From: Oegoconia quadripuncta
Taxonomy: Eukaryota; Arthropoda; Insecta; Lepidoptera; Autostichidae
Direction: 5' to 3'
NCBI GenBank assembly: GCA_949316235.1
Contig: OX438748.1
Location: 27,398,836 to 27,462,835, forward strand
Length of the DNA stretch: 64,000 nt
A model generated the notes under the pieces. It ran no database searches and was not told the DNA's origin. It worked only from the letters and a program-made list of their open reading frames with translations. Made by a program: the position numbers and the translations under genes. Shown piece by piece: positions 54,801-64,000 of this stretch (its first letter is position 1; each line of letters starts with the position of its first letter).

Positions 54801-54934
54801 AATTTAATATTAGCAGAATATTCAATAAAAAAATTCAAAACATTTTGGAGCATGAGTCTGGACGTGAACCTAGGGTGTCGCCCCATTGTGTGGCTAGGCT
54901 TAACCAGACCTCGTTAAAATGAACTGAATTATAA

Positions 54935-55257
54935 GTAAGAAAAAATGGGGCATATTAGGTAAGTGAAATAGAAGGTATTAGGTAAGGCTTAAGTAGTTTA
55001 TTTTTTTCAATGAAGCGTTAATTGTCTCAGTTGACGGTCGTGTTTGTAGCCTATTCCATATAATTAGGTATATCATTAAATAAATAAAGAAAATTTGGAA
55101 AAAATATGCTCCAAATAAATTTCGCATGACAGGCACCCCTACGAATCCCGCCAGTCGCATATAAAACTATGCCCGGCGCGTACTTTTAGAAAAAAAAAAA
55201 ATCACCAATGCCAATACCTTCTATTTCACTTACCTAATATGCCCAATTTTTCCTTAC
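54935..55257. mobile_element. Inverted repeat with 45-bp arms (MITE-like or fold-back)
   Basis: 54935-54979 (GTAAGAAAAAATGGGGCATA, TTAGGTAAGTGAAATAGAAG, GTATT) and the inverse of 55213-55257 differ at only about three positions, separated by 233 bp. The spacer is AT-rich, with ATTTCGCATGACAGGCACCC and TACGAATCCCGCCAGTCGCA near its right side. No coding capacity; class unknown. Confidence 0.75.
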
Positions 55258-55633
55258 GATAAAAAAATACTCATATTGTGGCTAGTCATATTAATCTAAT
55301 TATGGCCACGACGGATTCGCTCTCATATATCATAACATAATTATTAACTATTGCCTATTACAGAACCATGCATATTTAAATTGCTAATACGTAGAAAGTA
55401 ATTGCATAAAGAAAGGACGTCACAAGCATTAAGCGAATTCATTTCTGCTCAGAAAATCGTTCTGTGCTTCCGTCGGACTAATAAACTTTATTTTCATTGC
55501 TTGGGGCGGAAGCGCTTGACAAAGGCCAGTGGTTCCTGCCTCCACTGTCGGTGTCGGATACACGCGGTACAGGCGATGAATTGTCTCTCAATTTATCTAG
55601 TATATATACCTATATGCCAGATATACGATAAAT
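55258..55633. other. Unassigned sequence
   Basis: No supported gene. The 77-aa plus frame at 55402-55635 is not assignable. Confidence 0.4.
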
Positions 55634-55695
55634 AACTGTTTAAGTATTTAAAAACCACAAAACCCGACAGCATTATTGTATTTTGCGGACGCCAA
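55634..55695 (+). repeat. Short repeat R
   Basis: TTTAAGTATTTAAAAACCAC, AAAACCCGACAGCATTATTG, TATTTTGCGGACGCC. Confidence 0.55.
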
Positions 55696-55897
55696 TGTGA
55701 AAATTAGTTATGCGCGCGAGCACAAAATCTGTTAGAGTTGTCCAATAGAAGTTGAGAGAAACTTAGTGAATAGAGATAAGTAGGGTCGGCATATCAGTGG
55801 TTAAGATCTACTTTGGTCACTAGCTCTCGAGATTTACTATTTACCTACAAACATCACCTTCAAAGATTAATTTCAACTGTTAATGAATTACGTATAA

Positions 55898-56698
55898 TAG
55901 TCCAGTTAAAATATAATATATTTTGGAGGATACCCACCAGCAATTGAATAAAAATGTTTTCTAACAATTCTGAAGCTTGATTTAGGTATTGCGTAGGTAT
56001 TTAGTTACAAAACCTATGATATTAAATTAAAGTTTCCACTGTGAACTTCATTGCGTTGTAGAAAATGCAAAGATGCCCTAAAACGATTTTCCAAAAGCTT
56101 ATCAATGACTCCTTTATATTTTCTGAAAATAGTTTATTGAGTCGTGTTATTTGCGTTCGGTGAAATTTTTCATAAATGTAAAGAAGTTATTGATCGATTT
56201 TTTAAAGTAGTTACTTCTACTACTATCTACTTTTTTTTTTTATGCACGACGGGTTCGTACTTGACCTCAATCACACCTGATGTTAAGTGAAGATGAGGTC
56301 AAAGGTGGAAGCGTACTGACCCGGAAACCCCAATACATTTGGGGGACTGGCTATCTTATCTCTGACAAGCGGAACACAACAATGTCATTAACATTGCTGC
56401 TTGGCGGCAGATTTAGATAAGATGGTGGTAGCTAGCCAGGCGGACATTATAATGCCCTACCACCAACCAAAACTTAAAGGAGTTAAAGGAGTTCTAAGTA
56501 TATTCTACGATGCAATGAAATTCAGTGGTAACTTTAATCATTACTAAATAACTATTACTAAATATCTATATTTTATCTAAAGCAAGCTACCGATATGTTA
56601 ATTTTTTTTTTTATTCTATCACTGACAGTTACTCTGCCCATGTGCAAAAATCACGGCCTGAGATTATAGGAATTTAAAAGTGTATCCTCACTGGACTA
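55898..56698. mobile_element. Repeat N, fold-back element, copy 2 with SINE A inside
   Basis: Starts TAGTCCAGT (55898) and ends ACTGGACTA (56698). The right side contains the inverse of the 13267 copy's left arm (CTATCACTGACAGTTACTCT) and ATTCAGTGGTAACTTTAAT, the inverse of AAAGTTTCCACTGTGAA on its own left side. Arms of about 200-300 bp are strongly diverged. SINE A (56231-56470, minus) is inserted near the centre. Confidence 0.6.
56231..56470 (-). repeat. SINE A, head-less, nested in repeat N
   Basis: Minus strand; TTATGCACGACGGGTTCGTA, CTTGACCTCAATCACACCTG, CATTTGGGGGACTGGCTATC, CTTGGCGGCAGATTTAGATA, CCCTACCACCAACCAA. Like the 3401 copy, it stops exactly at GGTTGGTGGTAGGGC, so the head is missing. 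Confidence 0.88.
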
Positions 56699-56702
56699 TA
56701 AG

Positions 56703-57061
56703 GAAAGCTCTTCACTACTTACCACAGATTATATACAGCATATACATATAATACTAAAATAAATAACGTACATTCCAACCTAACCGCTGGAAAATACCAC
56801 CTTTTGCTGAACGTTCTTGACATTTCACGGTTAGACAAACTGCGTCGTTACTTTGATGAGGTCGCTTCCCCAAGTAACTCCCTAGTCGGAGTTTATCACT
56901 TTATTATTTTAATGCTCATCTTGAATTATGTACGTGATATTCAAAACGTTATGGAGTTAGCATTTTTAGGGTTCGGTATCTCATTTTGGATATCTTAAAA
57001 TTGGAATTATAGTAAACCCCCGTTGCTGCATGGAACCGGGGCACCGCTTTACCATCCAATT
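56703..57061. other. Unassigned sequence
   Basis: Nothing recognised. Confidence 0.35.
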
Positions 57062-57185
57062 AAGGTTTATTTTTTTTTTATATGAGAGGGCGGCAAACGA
57101 GCATGCGGGTCACCTGATGGAAAGCAATCACCGCCGCCCATGGACACTCGCAACACCAAAAGGGTCACAGATGCGTTGCCGGCCT
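57062..57185 (-). repeat. Dispersed repeat H, inverse copy
   Basis: Poly(T), then ATATGAGAGGGCGGCAAACG, AGCATGCGGGTCACCTGATG, CAATCACCGCCGCCCATGGA, CACTCGCAACACCAAAAGGG, ATGCGTTGCCGGCCTTT. Longer than the plus copy at 27728. Confidence 0.78.
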
Positions 57186-57811
57186 TTTCAAGCTAAATTC
57201 ATATTTTCTTATGATATTTTTAAGCCACGAGGAAAATAGAGGATGCTATAAAAAGCAGAGAGACGAAAATATACACGGGCTAGAGCAGAATGGAGCTCTG
57301 ACGTCCTATCACCCCTTAAACCTTAAATAAATGAGTTGTAACCGTTGTAAATGCGATAAAAATCTTTGAAATTTCTCATAACAGTGACACCCAATATTCT
57401 AAATCTACGTTAATTTGTTATCTGTCTTAGAAGTCGACAATATTACAATTTATAACATATTTAAATATCATGAAACCACGTCCTGAAAAATTGTAATCCT
57501 CAGGCAGACCCTCACTGGTTAAAAGGAAGTCATGCCAACTTCCAAATATCACCCGAACCATTATAGTGAACTACAAAATTGCTAACTTAATAATGTAACT
57601 GTTATTTCACCCAAGCAACTTAGACAGTTACAAGAGTTGAACTTGATTCGTTAAATTAACTGTTAACTGGAACGCTGTGGGCTTTAGCCGAGTTGTTGTG
57701 CGGAGGGTTGTTACTATTGGAAATGTTTAGATTGGTTTTGGGACATGACTTGTTATTTAACTAGATATACTTTTTAACCTTAAGCCTGAGAATATAATAT
57801 AATATATTATA
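57186..57811. other. Unassigned sequence
   Basis: Nothing recognised. Confidence 0.4.
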
Positions 57812-57951
57812 TACTCGCTTTCCGCCCGCGTCTTCGCCTGCGTCGAATAACTTTATCGCGGAAATTTGTTTATCCCGGGAGAACTACTCACTTTATCGGG
57901 ATGAAATATACCCTTTAGCTTAATCCACAGTAAAAACCAAATTTCATCCAA
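57812..57951 (-). repeat. Repeat P, copy 6, 5'-truncated
   Basis: Minus strand; CTCGCTTTCCGCCCGCGTCT, TCGAATAACTTTATCGCGGA, CTTTATCGGGATGAAATATA, CCAAATTTCATCCAACCC. Confidence 0.78.
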
Positions 57952-58096
57952 CCCAGAATACTGGCAGCACTATACCTACCTCATCGAATGGCAATACTGA
58001 AGCGTTGGCCAAGGTAAGCACCAGCCAATCTTCGATCGCCGGGTACATCAATAAAGCGAGTGGATAAATCTTTAAATATATTTGTTTTTTAAATAA

Positions 58097-58450
58097 CCGC
58101 CTCCGTGGCTCAATGTAAACAACATTGGGTTTACGATTCGGAGGTCGCGGGTTCGATCCCCAGCGGGGTACATGTTTAAGTACTCGGTTTGGTTGGTGGT
58201 AGGGCATTTCAAATGTCCGCCTGGCTAGCTACCACCATCTTATCTAAATCTGCCGCCAAGCAGCAATGATAATAGCATTGCTGTGTTCCGGTTGTCAGAG
58301 ATAAGATAGCCAGTACCCAAATGTGTTGGGGTTTCCGGGTCAGTACGCTTCCACCTTCGACCTCATCTTCACTTAACATCAAGTGTGATTGAGGACAATT
58401 TTAATGTACAATGGTTTGGTGCTTGACCTCTTGACCATTGTACGTAAAAA
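58097..58450 (+). repeat. SINE A with rearranged tail
   Basis: Plus strand, complete head (CCGCCTCCGTGGCTCAATGT; GGTTCGATCCC) and body to GTGTGATTGAGGAC. The tail is rearranged: 58402-58428 (AATGTACAATGGTTTGGTGC, TTGACCTC) is the SINE tail inverted, followed by TTGACCATTGTACGTA plus poly(A). So the 3' end carries a short fold-back duplication. Confidence 0.9.
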
Positions 58451-58475
58451 AAAAAATAAGCGGACAATATAATTC

Positions 58476-58535
58476 GATTTTTTTTTGATACACAACGGGT
58501 GACCACTTGTCCTCAATCACACCTGATGTTAAGAT
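58476..58535 (-). repeat. SINE A 3' tail fragment
   Basis: Minus strand; poly(T), GATACACAACGGGTGACCAC, TTGTCCTCAATCACACCTGA, TGTTAAG. Truncated after the last 60 bp. Confidence 0.75.
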
Positions 58536-58839
58536 TTTCTAAATATACCAATTTATGCTGTTATTTGCTTGTCAAATTCTGAGACGAATCGGGACATTTC
58601 AGTCCCGCGTCCCGATTTCACGGCATCTCTACGTTCAGGTCAATTACAACAGTTTACGTTTCGTTCCGTGCTGCTTAAAGTTTAATCGTTTGTTATAACT
58701 AATGCTCTGAAACGAAATTTCAGTTTGTTATGTGTTTGTTTCTATTTCTATTATGAGTAGTAAACTTATAATTGTTTGGGTTATTGGATATCTACTGGGT
58801 TTTGATGAAAGCGGTATATCTGAGTCTTTTTTTTTAATT

Positions 58840-59163
58840 TTTTTATGCACAATGGGTTAGCACTTGACTTCAATTACACCTGATGTTAAGTGAAGATGAG
58901 GTCGAAGGTGGTAGCGTACTGACCCGGAAACCCATCTTATTTGGAGGACTGGCTATATTATCTCTGACAACCGGAACACAACAATGCTATTAACATTGCT
59001 GTTTGGCGGCAGATTTAGATAAGATGGTGGTAGCTAGCCAGGCGGACATTTAAAATGCCCTACCACGAACCAAACCGAGTACTAAATATGTACCCCGCTG
59101 GGAATCGAACCCGCGACCTCCGAATCGTAAACCCAATGTTGTTTACATTGAGCCACGGAGGTA
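58840..59163 (-). repeat. SINE A, full length
   Basis: Minus strand from TTTTATGCACAATGGGTTAG to CCACGGAGGTAG, with B box inverse GGGAATCGAACCCGCGACCT and A box region TTTACATTGAGCCACGGAGG. Complete apart from point changes. Confidence 0.92.
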
Positions 59164-59195
59164 GTTAATCAGGTTGTACAAAACCTTGCATTTGT

Positions 59196-59345
59196 AGTGG
59201 TATGTATCTTTATTTTGTACAGAGTACACTTAAAATATCAGTTTTTAATTTTTTAGGTCATTACTTGTTCAAAAGGCAACTTTCCCCTTAAAAGAACAAG
59301 CAAGAAACTCGAAGCGTTGCTCTTTTAAAGCAAGTTTTTATATTG
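59196..59345 (-). repeat. LINE D 3' UTR fragment
   Basis: Minus strand; TATCTTTATTTTGTACAGAG, TACACTTAAAATATCAG, TTACTTGTTCAAAAGGCAAC, AGAACAAGCAAGAAACTCGA, GTTGCTCTTTTAAAGCAAG. Confidence 0.75.
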
Positions 59346-59599
59346 CAAAAGGTACAATTCATTTTATAAGCTGTGGCGTAGGTGTAGAAAAATTGTATGT
59401 CTGAATGAGAATCGGTGAAAGCTCGGGATTACAATAGAGGAGAAAAACAAAAGATGATACACACTATCTGCTGCATTCCATATTTGAAATTGACAGACGA
59501 TCGTGATTTCTTTTGTTCCACTCTAAATTTAAATTTAGAATGAAGTTTATTGACCTTATTTTGTAAATTGAAAATTTAAAAACTCCCGAGATAAGAAAT

Positions 59600-60724
59600 A
59601 TATAATATTATAAATGCGAAAGTTTGGGTGTTTGTTTGTGTTGCTCAATCACGGCGCCATTGGATGAAATTTGGTATATAGGTAGAACATACTCTGGATA
59701 ACATATGTAATCAACTCGTGTAAAATGAAAAATTCCCAAAAAAAACGCTAACGCTAACGCTAACGTTTTGACCTTCCGTGTGCTTTAAGTCGAATATTTG
59801 AAGGACGCGTTCGGCGCTATTCAGATGCCTGATCGGGTGCGCGTATGATGGTGTCACAGGAGCGCCACAAACTCTGTTAATCATATGTAATCCGCCAGAC
59901 CAATTAGGTACGTAAGTATTTTTACACAGTTTTTTTTTTATTTGATGTTTATTTTCGCTTTTAATGGTTATATTCTTAAAAATACATTTATTGTTTTGAT
60001 TATATGGTTTATAGCATATTGAATAAATGAATTAATCGTAGTATTTGTTCAATTTTAGAAACAACATGCATAATGTACAGAAAGCTCTAATCACAGTGTA
60101 GTTGGAGGAATCCGAAAAGGATAGTATTTTTCCAGACGACTCATTGCAATTAACTGATGATAAAATGCTTGATGAGGAGGACCACCAGTCTGAGTATGAG
60201 AAATAAGCACACGCACACAAGCAAACCCGAGGTCCTTGAAAATAGTTCTGAATCTGCTGAAGATGAACCACCAAAACGAAGACGGTACATTGATTTCTAC
60301 ACGATGGTAGATAACACAATCCGGTCAAGGACGTCTCCTACGACTGAGAGATAGAACTCGAAGTCATAAAAATTTGTATTTACGAGGATTTAGAATTTTT
60401 TTTTGATCTCATTCAAAACTTGCATGCGATTTTTGTTAAAAAAATACATAATTTTCATGTTCTGTAGAGTTTTCTAACTTAAGAAGATATGTTCAATTTT
60501 TCTTGATTATTTTTACAAACACATGACTTCTGAAAACACACAGTTTTCTTATTTTACTTTAAAATGGCATACCCATGTAAACCACAAACGCTACTTTTTT
60601 GTACGTGACCACTGTAGGGTTAAGACATAGAATACTTTTTATCCCGTTAAAGTGAGTATATACAAATTAAACATCCACGATAAAGCTATTCCACGCAGGC
60701 GAAGCCGCGGGCGGAAAGCTAGTA
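59600..60724 (+). repeat. Repeat P, copy 7, split by a DNA-transposon remnant
   Basis: Left half 59600-59700 (AATGCGAAAGTTTGGGTGTT, GTTGCTCAATCACGG, TGGATGAAATTTGGTATATA, GGTAGAACATACTCTGGAT). Right half 60620-60724 (TTAAGACATAGAATACTTTT, TATCCCGTTAAAGTGAG, GGCGAAGCCGCGGGCGGAAA, GCTAGT). Comparison with copy 2 (CTGGATTAAGACATAGG) shows that the break is at the TTAA. Confidence 0.8.
59701..60619 (+). mobile_element. piggyBac-like remnant inserted in repeat P
   Basis: The right end GTACGTGACCACTGTAGGG abuts TTAA (60620-60623); in inverse it reads CCCTACAGTGGTCACGTAC, a piggyBac-style terminus, and TTAA is the family's target. Inside, plus-strand frames read EESEKDSIFPDDSLQLTDDK, MLDEEDHQSEYE, stop, and, in another frame, SSESAEDEPPKRRRYIDFYT, like the acidic N-terminus of piggyBac-type transposases. 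The DDD catalytic domain is absent. The left boundary (GGATAACATATGTAATC) does not show a matching TTAACCC, so the left end is lost or mutated. Confidence 0.45.
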
Positions 60725-61504
60725 TTTCATATTTTCAAACAGATTTTGTTTGTATTAAGTTTTTAATGTAATATAAATAGCAACACCTCTTAATCGCGAA
60801 TAAAATGTGCGTAACATAAGTCCATTCGAGGTTCGAAAACATCGCATTAAATTAAATGTGTTATAAATTGTACCTGATTGTTTGTATCATGATAAATTTT
60901 TCTTTCTTTCTTTGCTATTGGCCAGTCGTAGTAGTCGTTATTTCGAACATCGATATCAATTTTCCATGGCACTACTGAGGTGAGGATATTTTTTATTCTA
61001 TCCACGGCAATCCCTTTGTCGCTCGAGTCACTCGACAATCGATTACGAAATGGCACAACCTTTCAATAAAGCTTTTGTCAGTCTATCGTACCGCCTGCGC
61101 CTGACAGGTGATGCTTCACTACCCGAATTGGTTAGGTTGATTTTTTTACATTTTTACTTCGTTGGTGGTCGCGACCCTATATTGGGTAGTAGCCCAGTAT
61201 ATTGAACAGAAAAAATAGTTTGTTTTCCAATATTTTTTTATTTATTATTTTGTTACAAGAACTAAATACTAGTCGTTGTTTTATAAAATTTTACATTTTC
61301 TGCGTTGATCTATGAAGTTCACGTTATTCCCTGACTGTCCCAAGGGTATATGTATACATGTATGTACATTTCTGTTACCCCTGTAGCGTTAACGGTGTGA
61401 CAAATTATGAAATGCATGGTGTTGTAAGAGTTGTAAATACTTTATTGTACAGTCAGAAACAGATATAGTTGGTTGAGCGTACACAAGAATGAACTTGAAC
61501 TGGG
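60725..61504. other. Unassigned sequence
   Basis: Nothing recognised; the minus frame at 60847-61056 is not assignable. Confidence 0.4.
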
Positions 61505-61805
61505 GACCGATCGCACAAAGGTTTTACCCTTCGAACGGAACGTTTTTGGTTTTGATTTAGCTTTAATTTAGCTGAAGCAAAAAATGGTATCGCGCAATTT
61601 TTTGTGAACGATTATATCGTTGACGCTACCAAAGTAAAACCAAACCCAAAATGTTTAGAGCGAACCACGAGTATTAAAAAAAAACTAGTTTGATTTCCAT
61701 TCAAATGATTAGCGCGATACGAAATGTGCTTAACGTAACGTTTTTGGTTATGGTTTAGCTTTGGTATTATCGTTCAATCTTAGCGCAATCGACCCAATCG
61801 AAAGG
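61505..61805. repeat. Diverged fold-back region
   Basis: AACG.AACGTTTTTGGTT.TG and TTTAGCTTT occur at about 61535-61565 and again at 61735-61765. GTGAACGATTATATCGTTGA, CGCTACCAAAGTAAAACC (61600-61640) mirrors GGTTTAGCTTTGGTATTATC, GTTCAATC (61752-61780). GACCGATCGCAC and GCGCAATCGACCC could be ends. A degenerate inverted-repeat element. Confidence 0.4.
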
Positions 61806-61860
61806 TCTTAATCACTCACGTACCTATCATAGGGCAAAATACTGAAATTGTTATTATAAC

Positions 61861-62104
61861 AAAGTACCCCTCTGTGGTTTAATATAAATAACATAAGGTA
61901 TACAAAGCAAAGGTCGCGGATTCGATTCCCAGCAGGGTACATGCTTAGTCAGTATCCAGTTTGGTTGGTGCAAAGGAATTTTTAAATGTCCTCCTGGTCA
62001 GCTATCACCATCGTACCTAAGTCTACCGCCAAGCAGTAATGTTGATAGAATTCTTGTGTTTCAGTGTTAGAGATAAGATAGCCAGTCTCCTAAATAGCCC
62101 AGGG
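61861..62104 (+). repeat. SINE A, old divergent copy
   Basis: Plus strand; TACCCCTCTGTGGTTTAATA, GGTCGCGGATTCGATTCCCA (B box retained), AGTCTACCGCCAAGCAGTAA, GTTAGAGATAAGATAGCCAG, CTCCTAAATAG; the tail is lost. The most diverged SINE A copy here. Confidence 0.75.
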
Positions 62105-62184
62105 AAAATACGGTAAAAAATTAGCTTAGCTAGACATCATTCAAAACCGACTAATTTCTATATAAATATGCGTCAATCTCTATA

Positions 62185-62385
62185 AACCACGAGTTTGCGG
62201 CGCTTGCAGTGGGGACATTGGGCCCTTAGTCTTCTGACACGAAACAATTTGTAAAGGATTTATTCGTTAGACTGGTCCAAGCCTTTGGAGATGTGAGAGC
62301 TGGTGCCTACTTTGCTCAGCTGCTGAGTTTATATATTCAAGGGGGCAATAGCGCTAGCGTACTAGGCACGGAATCGAGTTGGACG
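62185..62385 (+). pseudogene. Retrotransposon ORF tail fragment
   Basis: Plus strand, one frameshift: FAALAVGTLGPL, then RLVQAFGDVRAGAYFAQLLS and LYIQGGNSASVLGT. It aligns with VETFAPWGPGA..RLIEASNDRKAGFYFAQRLS..QRANA at 16960-17109, so both are tails of the same retrotransposon type. Short and dead. Confidence 0.6.
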
Positions 62386-63219
62386 GCGTATTTTTTCTAT
62401 AAGATATAAGTATTTTCAATTGTGTTTTATAAATTTGTTGTTTCTAATTATATGCTCATTTACATAAATCAGACGCCATATCATAATATTTCTATCTTAT
62501 AGAGGTATGTTAGAGACGTAATTAGGAAAATTAAGCCTAAAAACTTAGACTTTTGTTGAACACAGTTAACTTATTTATGGATACAAAACTAAGAATGTTA
62601 TAGTTAAGCATGCATGTATTTTAGCTGAAAATGTCATCGAACTGCACTGCTTAAGAAATAAAAAAGAGAACTAATATGTTGTTATCATAATTTCCCTAAA
62701 TGTTTTGCATTTATCAATTGAGCATTTTTTTTTAAAGAAACACTGTTTTCAACATTCACCTTTCCAAATATTTTGAAATGCACACATGTCAAAGGTGAGC
62801 CAATTGAAGGGCTTATAGTGGACAGTCCCTTAGTTGCCTTTAATCACACCCACAGGAAAGACGGGTTGATTCCATTCTTTTTACATGCCGAAACCATATC
62901 AAAAAATTAATAAACTCTATACCATCTGTAACTATAACATAACAGTTAATACGTTATTTCGTTTCCTATTCGATTCACGTAGGAAAAAAGGTCTCCGACA
63001 TGCCCCTGAATCGAATGGAGTATACCGTGGAATTCATATAATCGCATACCGTTTATTATTATGCATCGAAACGAGCAAACGGTTGGGAATCACTCGTGTC
63101 GCGGGTGCTGACGAGGAATATTTTTTCCTTTTTCAATATAGTAAATATATAGATAGATAAAAAGTTTATTGCATACTAGATACATACAAGAATGAAACTA
63201 ACATACACACAGATACAGA
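62386..63219. other. Unassigned sequence
   Basis: The 91-aa plus frame at 62885-63160 has no recognisable domain and an AT-driven composition. 63150-63190 (GATAAAAAGTTTATTGCATA) looks like an inverse LINE tail. Confidence 0.4.
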
Positions 63220-63352
63220 CGACATGTTTGGTGTCGTGGTTAGAAACTCTGCTGCTATATCAAAAGGTCGCGGGTTCGAATCCCGCTAGTGACATGTGTT
63301 CCCGAGTTATGGTTGTTTTTCATTTATATATATGCATTTATTAACAAAAAAA
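63220..63352 (+). repeat. SINE B, 3'-truncated
   Basis: Plus strand; GACATGTTTGGTGTCGTGGT, TAGAAACTCTGCTGCTATAT, GGTCGCGGGTTCGAATCCCG, CCGAGTTATGGTTGTTTTTC, ATTAACAAAAAAAAAACC. The CATCTGG half is missing. Confidence 0.82.
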
Positions 63353-64000
63353 AAACCGTATGTCATTACTTCTTAGAATTAATAAATTACTTCTCATTAC
63401 TCAAATCAATTGCTCATAGAGCAAAACACGGGTTTTCAGCTATTTCCCAAGTAGCAGAGCAACGTGGAAGCAAAATAAGAGGAAACAACAAGTAAATAGC
63501 AAGCTTTGTAAAACGTATATTCTCCTTTTGTGCAATAAAGTGTATTTGTATTTATTATAAATAGCAATTTTAAGACTCTTGAAATAGTATTAATAGAGAT
63601 CATCCAAGTAAACAAGTCTGTATTTGAAGTTAAATATCTCTGAAATGGCTTTATAAGATTTATAACGACGGCTTTATAAGTCTTTATAAGCTTTATTGAT
63701 AAGAACCATCTTGTAAACATTTGTAAGCTTCTATTTAACTATAATCCTACAGACACGTGATCGTCAAATGTGATGATCACGGTCTCATGGAGCACTAAAT
63801 AGTTTCAAAATGTCTTTTCAACGTATTATTAAATTTATTCGTAAATTATCGTAAAATATCTTATATCTCAGACCTGTCCACCTCCGCCTCCGACCTCTTT
63901 AGTATCCTCAGATGACGTCATATATAACAATGAAAATAGTTCGTCAACTTTAAGACCTTCATTGACTAAAAGGTTCAAAGCATCTAAAAATAACTATACG
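63353..64000. other. Unassigned sequence
   Basis: GTGCAATAAAGTGTATTTGT (63530-63550) resembles a retroposon 3' tail. Nothing else recognised. Confidence 0.4.

Noticed and set aside
62885..63160. 91-aa ORF
   Set aside because: No domain, no promoter or splice context, no partner; cannot be supported.

Overview
This window looks like AT-rich, repeat-dense nuclear DNA of an insect, most likely a butterfly or moth. The evidence is the mix of elements: tRNA-headed SINEs with B boxes such as GGTTCGATCCC, CR1-like and RTE-like LINE 3' ends with TGA microsatellite tails, the repeat ending GCCGCGGGCGGAAAGCTAGT that is common in lepidopteran genomes, a mariner-like element with WPARSPDLTPLD in its transposase, a ZMYM1/DUF4371-type hAT element, and 3' tails of the TTTGATTTGA type. 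No intact host protein-coding gene, no genuine tRNA or rRNA gene, and no prokaryotic, viral or CRISPR feature was found. Calls rest on reading the sequence and aligning copies within the window by eye; no database search was possible.

Layout. 1-9.6 kb: fold-back and truncated SINE copies, a terminal-inverted-repeat (TIR) element (4650-4843), LINE 3' ends and a SINE/LINE junction. 9.6-17.1 kb: several SINE B copies, two fold-back MITE-like elements, an 831-bp mariner MITE (12032-12862), a hAT element with a perfect 8-bp target duplication (13612-16571) and a LINE ORF tail. 17-24.6 kb: older repeats and the only host-gene candidate, two DRE-like motifs followed by a possible 5' UTR and first coding exon ending in GTAAGT (21668-22066). 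24.7-29.5 kb: a 1673-bp mariner-like element that is the internal parent type of the 12 kb MITE, RTE debris, and SINEs derived from 5S rRNA. 29.5-43.4 kb: scattered SINEs, a tandem MITE pair (34528-34821), a 330-bp repeat also found inverted at 22.4 kb, and tandem Metulj-like repeats carrying a long GT array. 43.4-50.4 kb: mostly unassigned, with two RTE 3' ends lying tail to tail. 50.4-64 kb: long inverted repeats, more SINE and LINE fragments, and a Metulj-like repeat split by a piggyBac-like remnant.

Relationships. The SINE A 3' region resembles the 3' end of the CR1-like LINE copies here, suggesting the LINE machinery mobilised the SINE. SINE B and SINE C share a head and body plan but differ internally. 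The 12 kb mariner MITE can be derived from the 25 kb element by one internal deletion. Several short-loop hairpins (arms 12-50 bp, loops 4-5 nt) lie in or beside repeats and look like snap-back or template-switch products. If the exon candidate is real, much of 22-64 kb could be intron; this is inference only.
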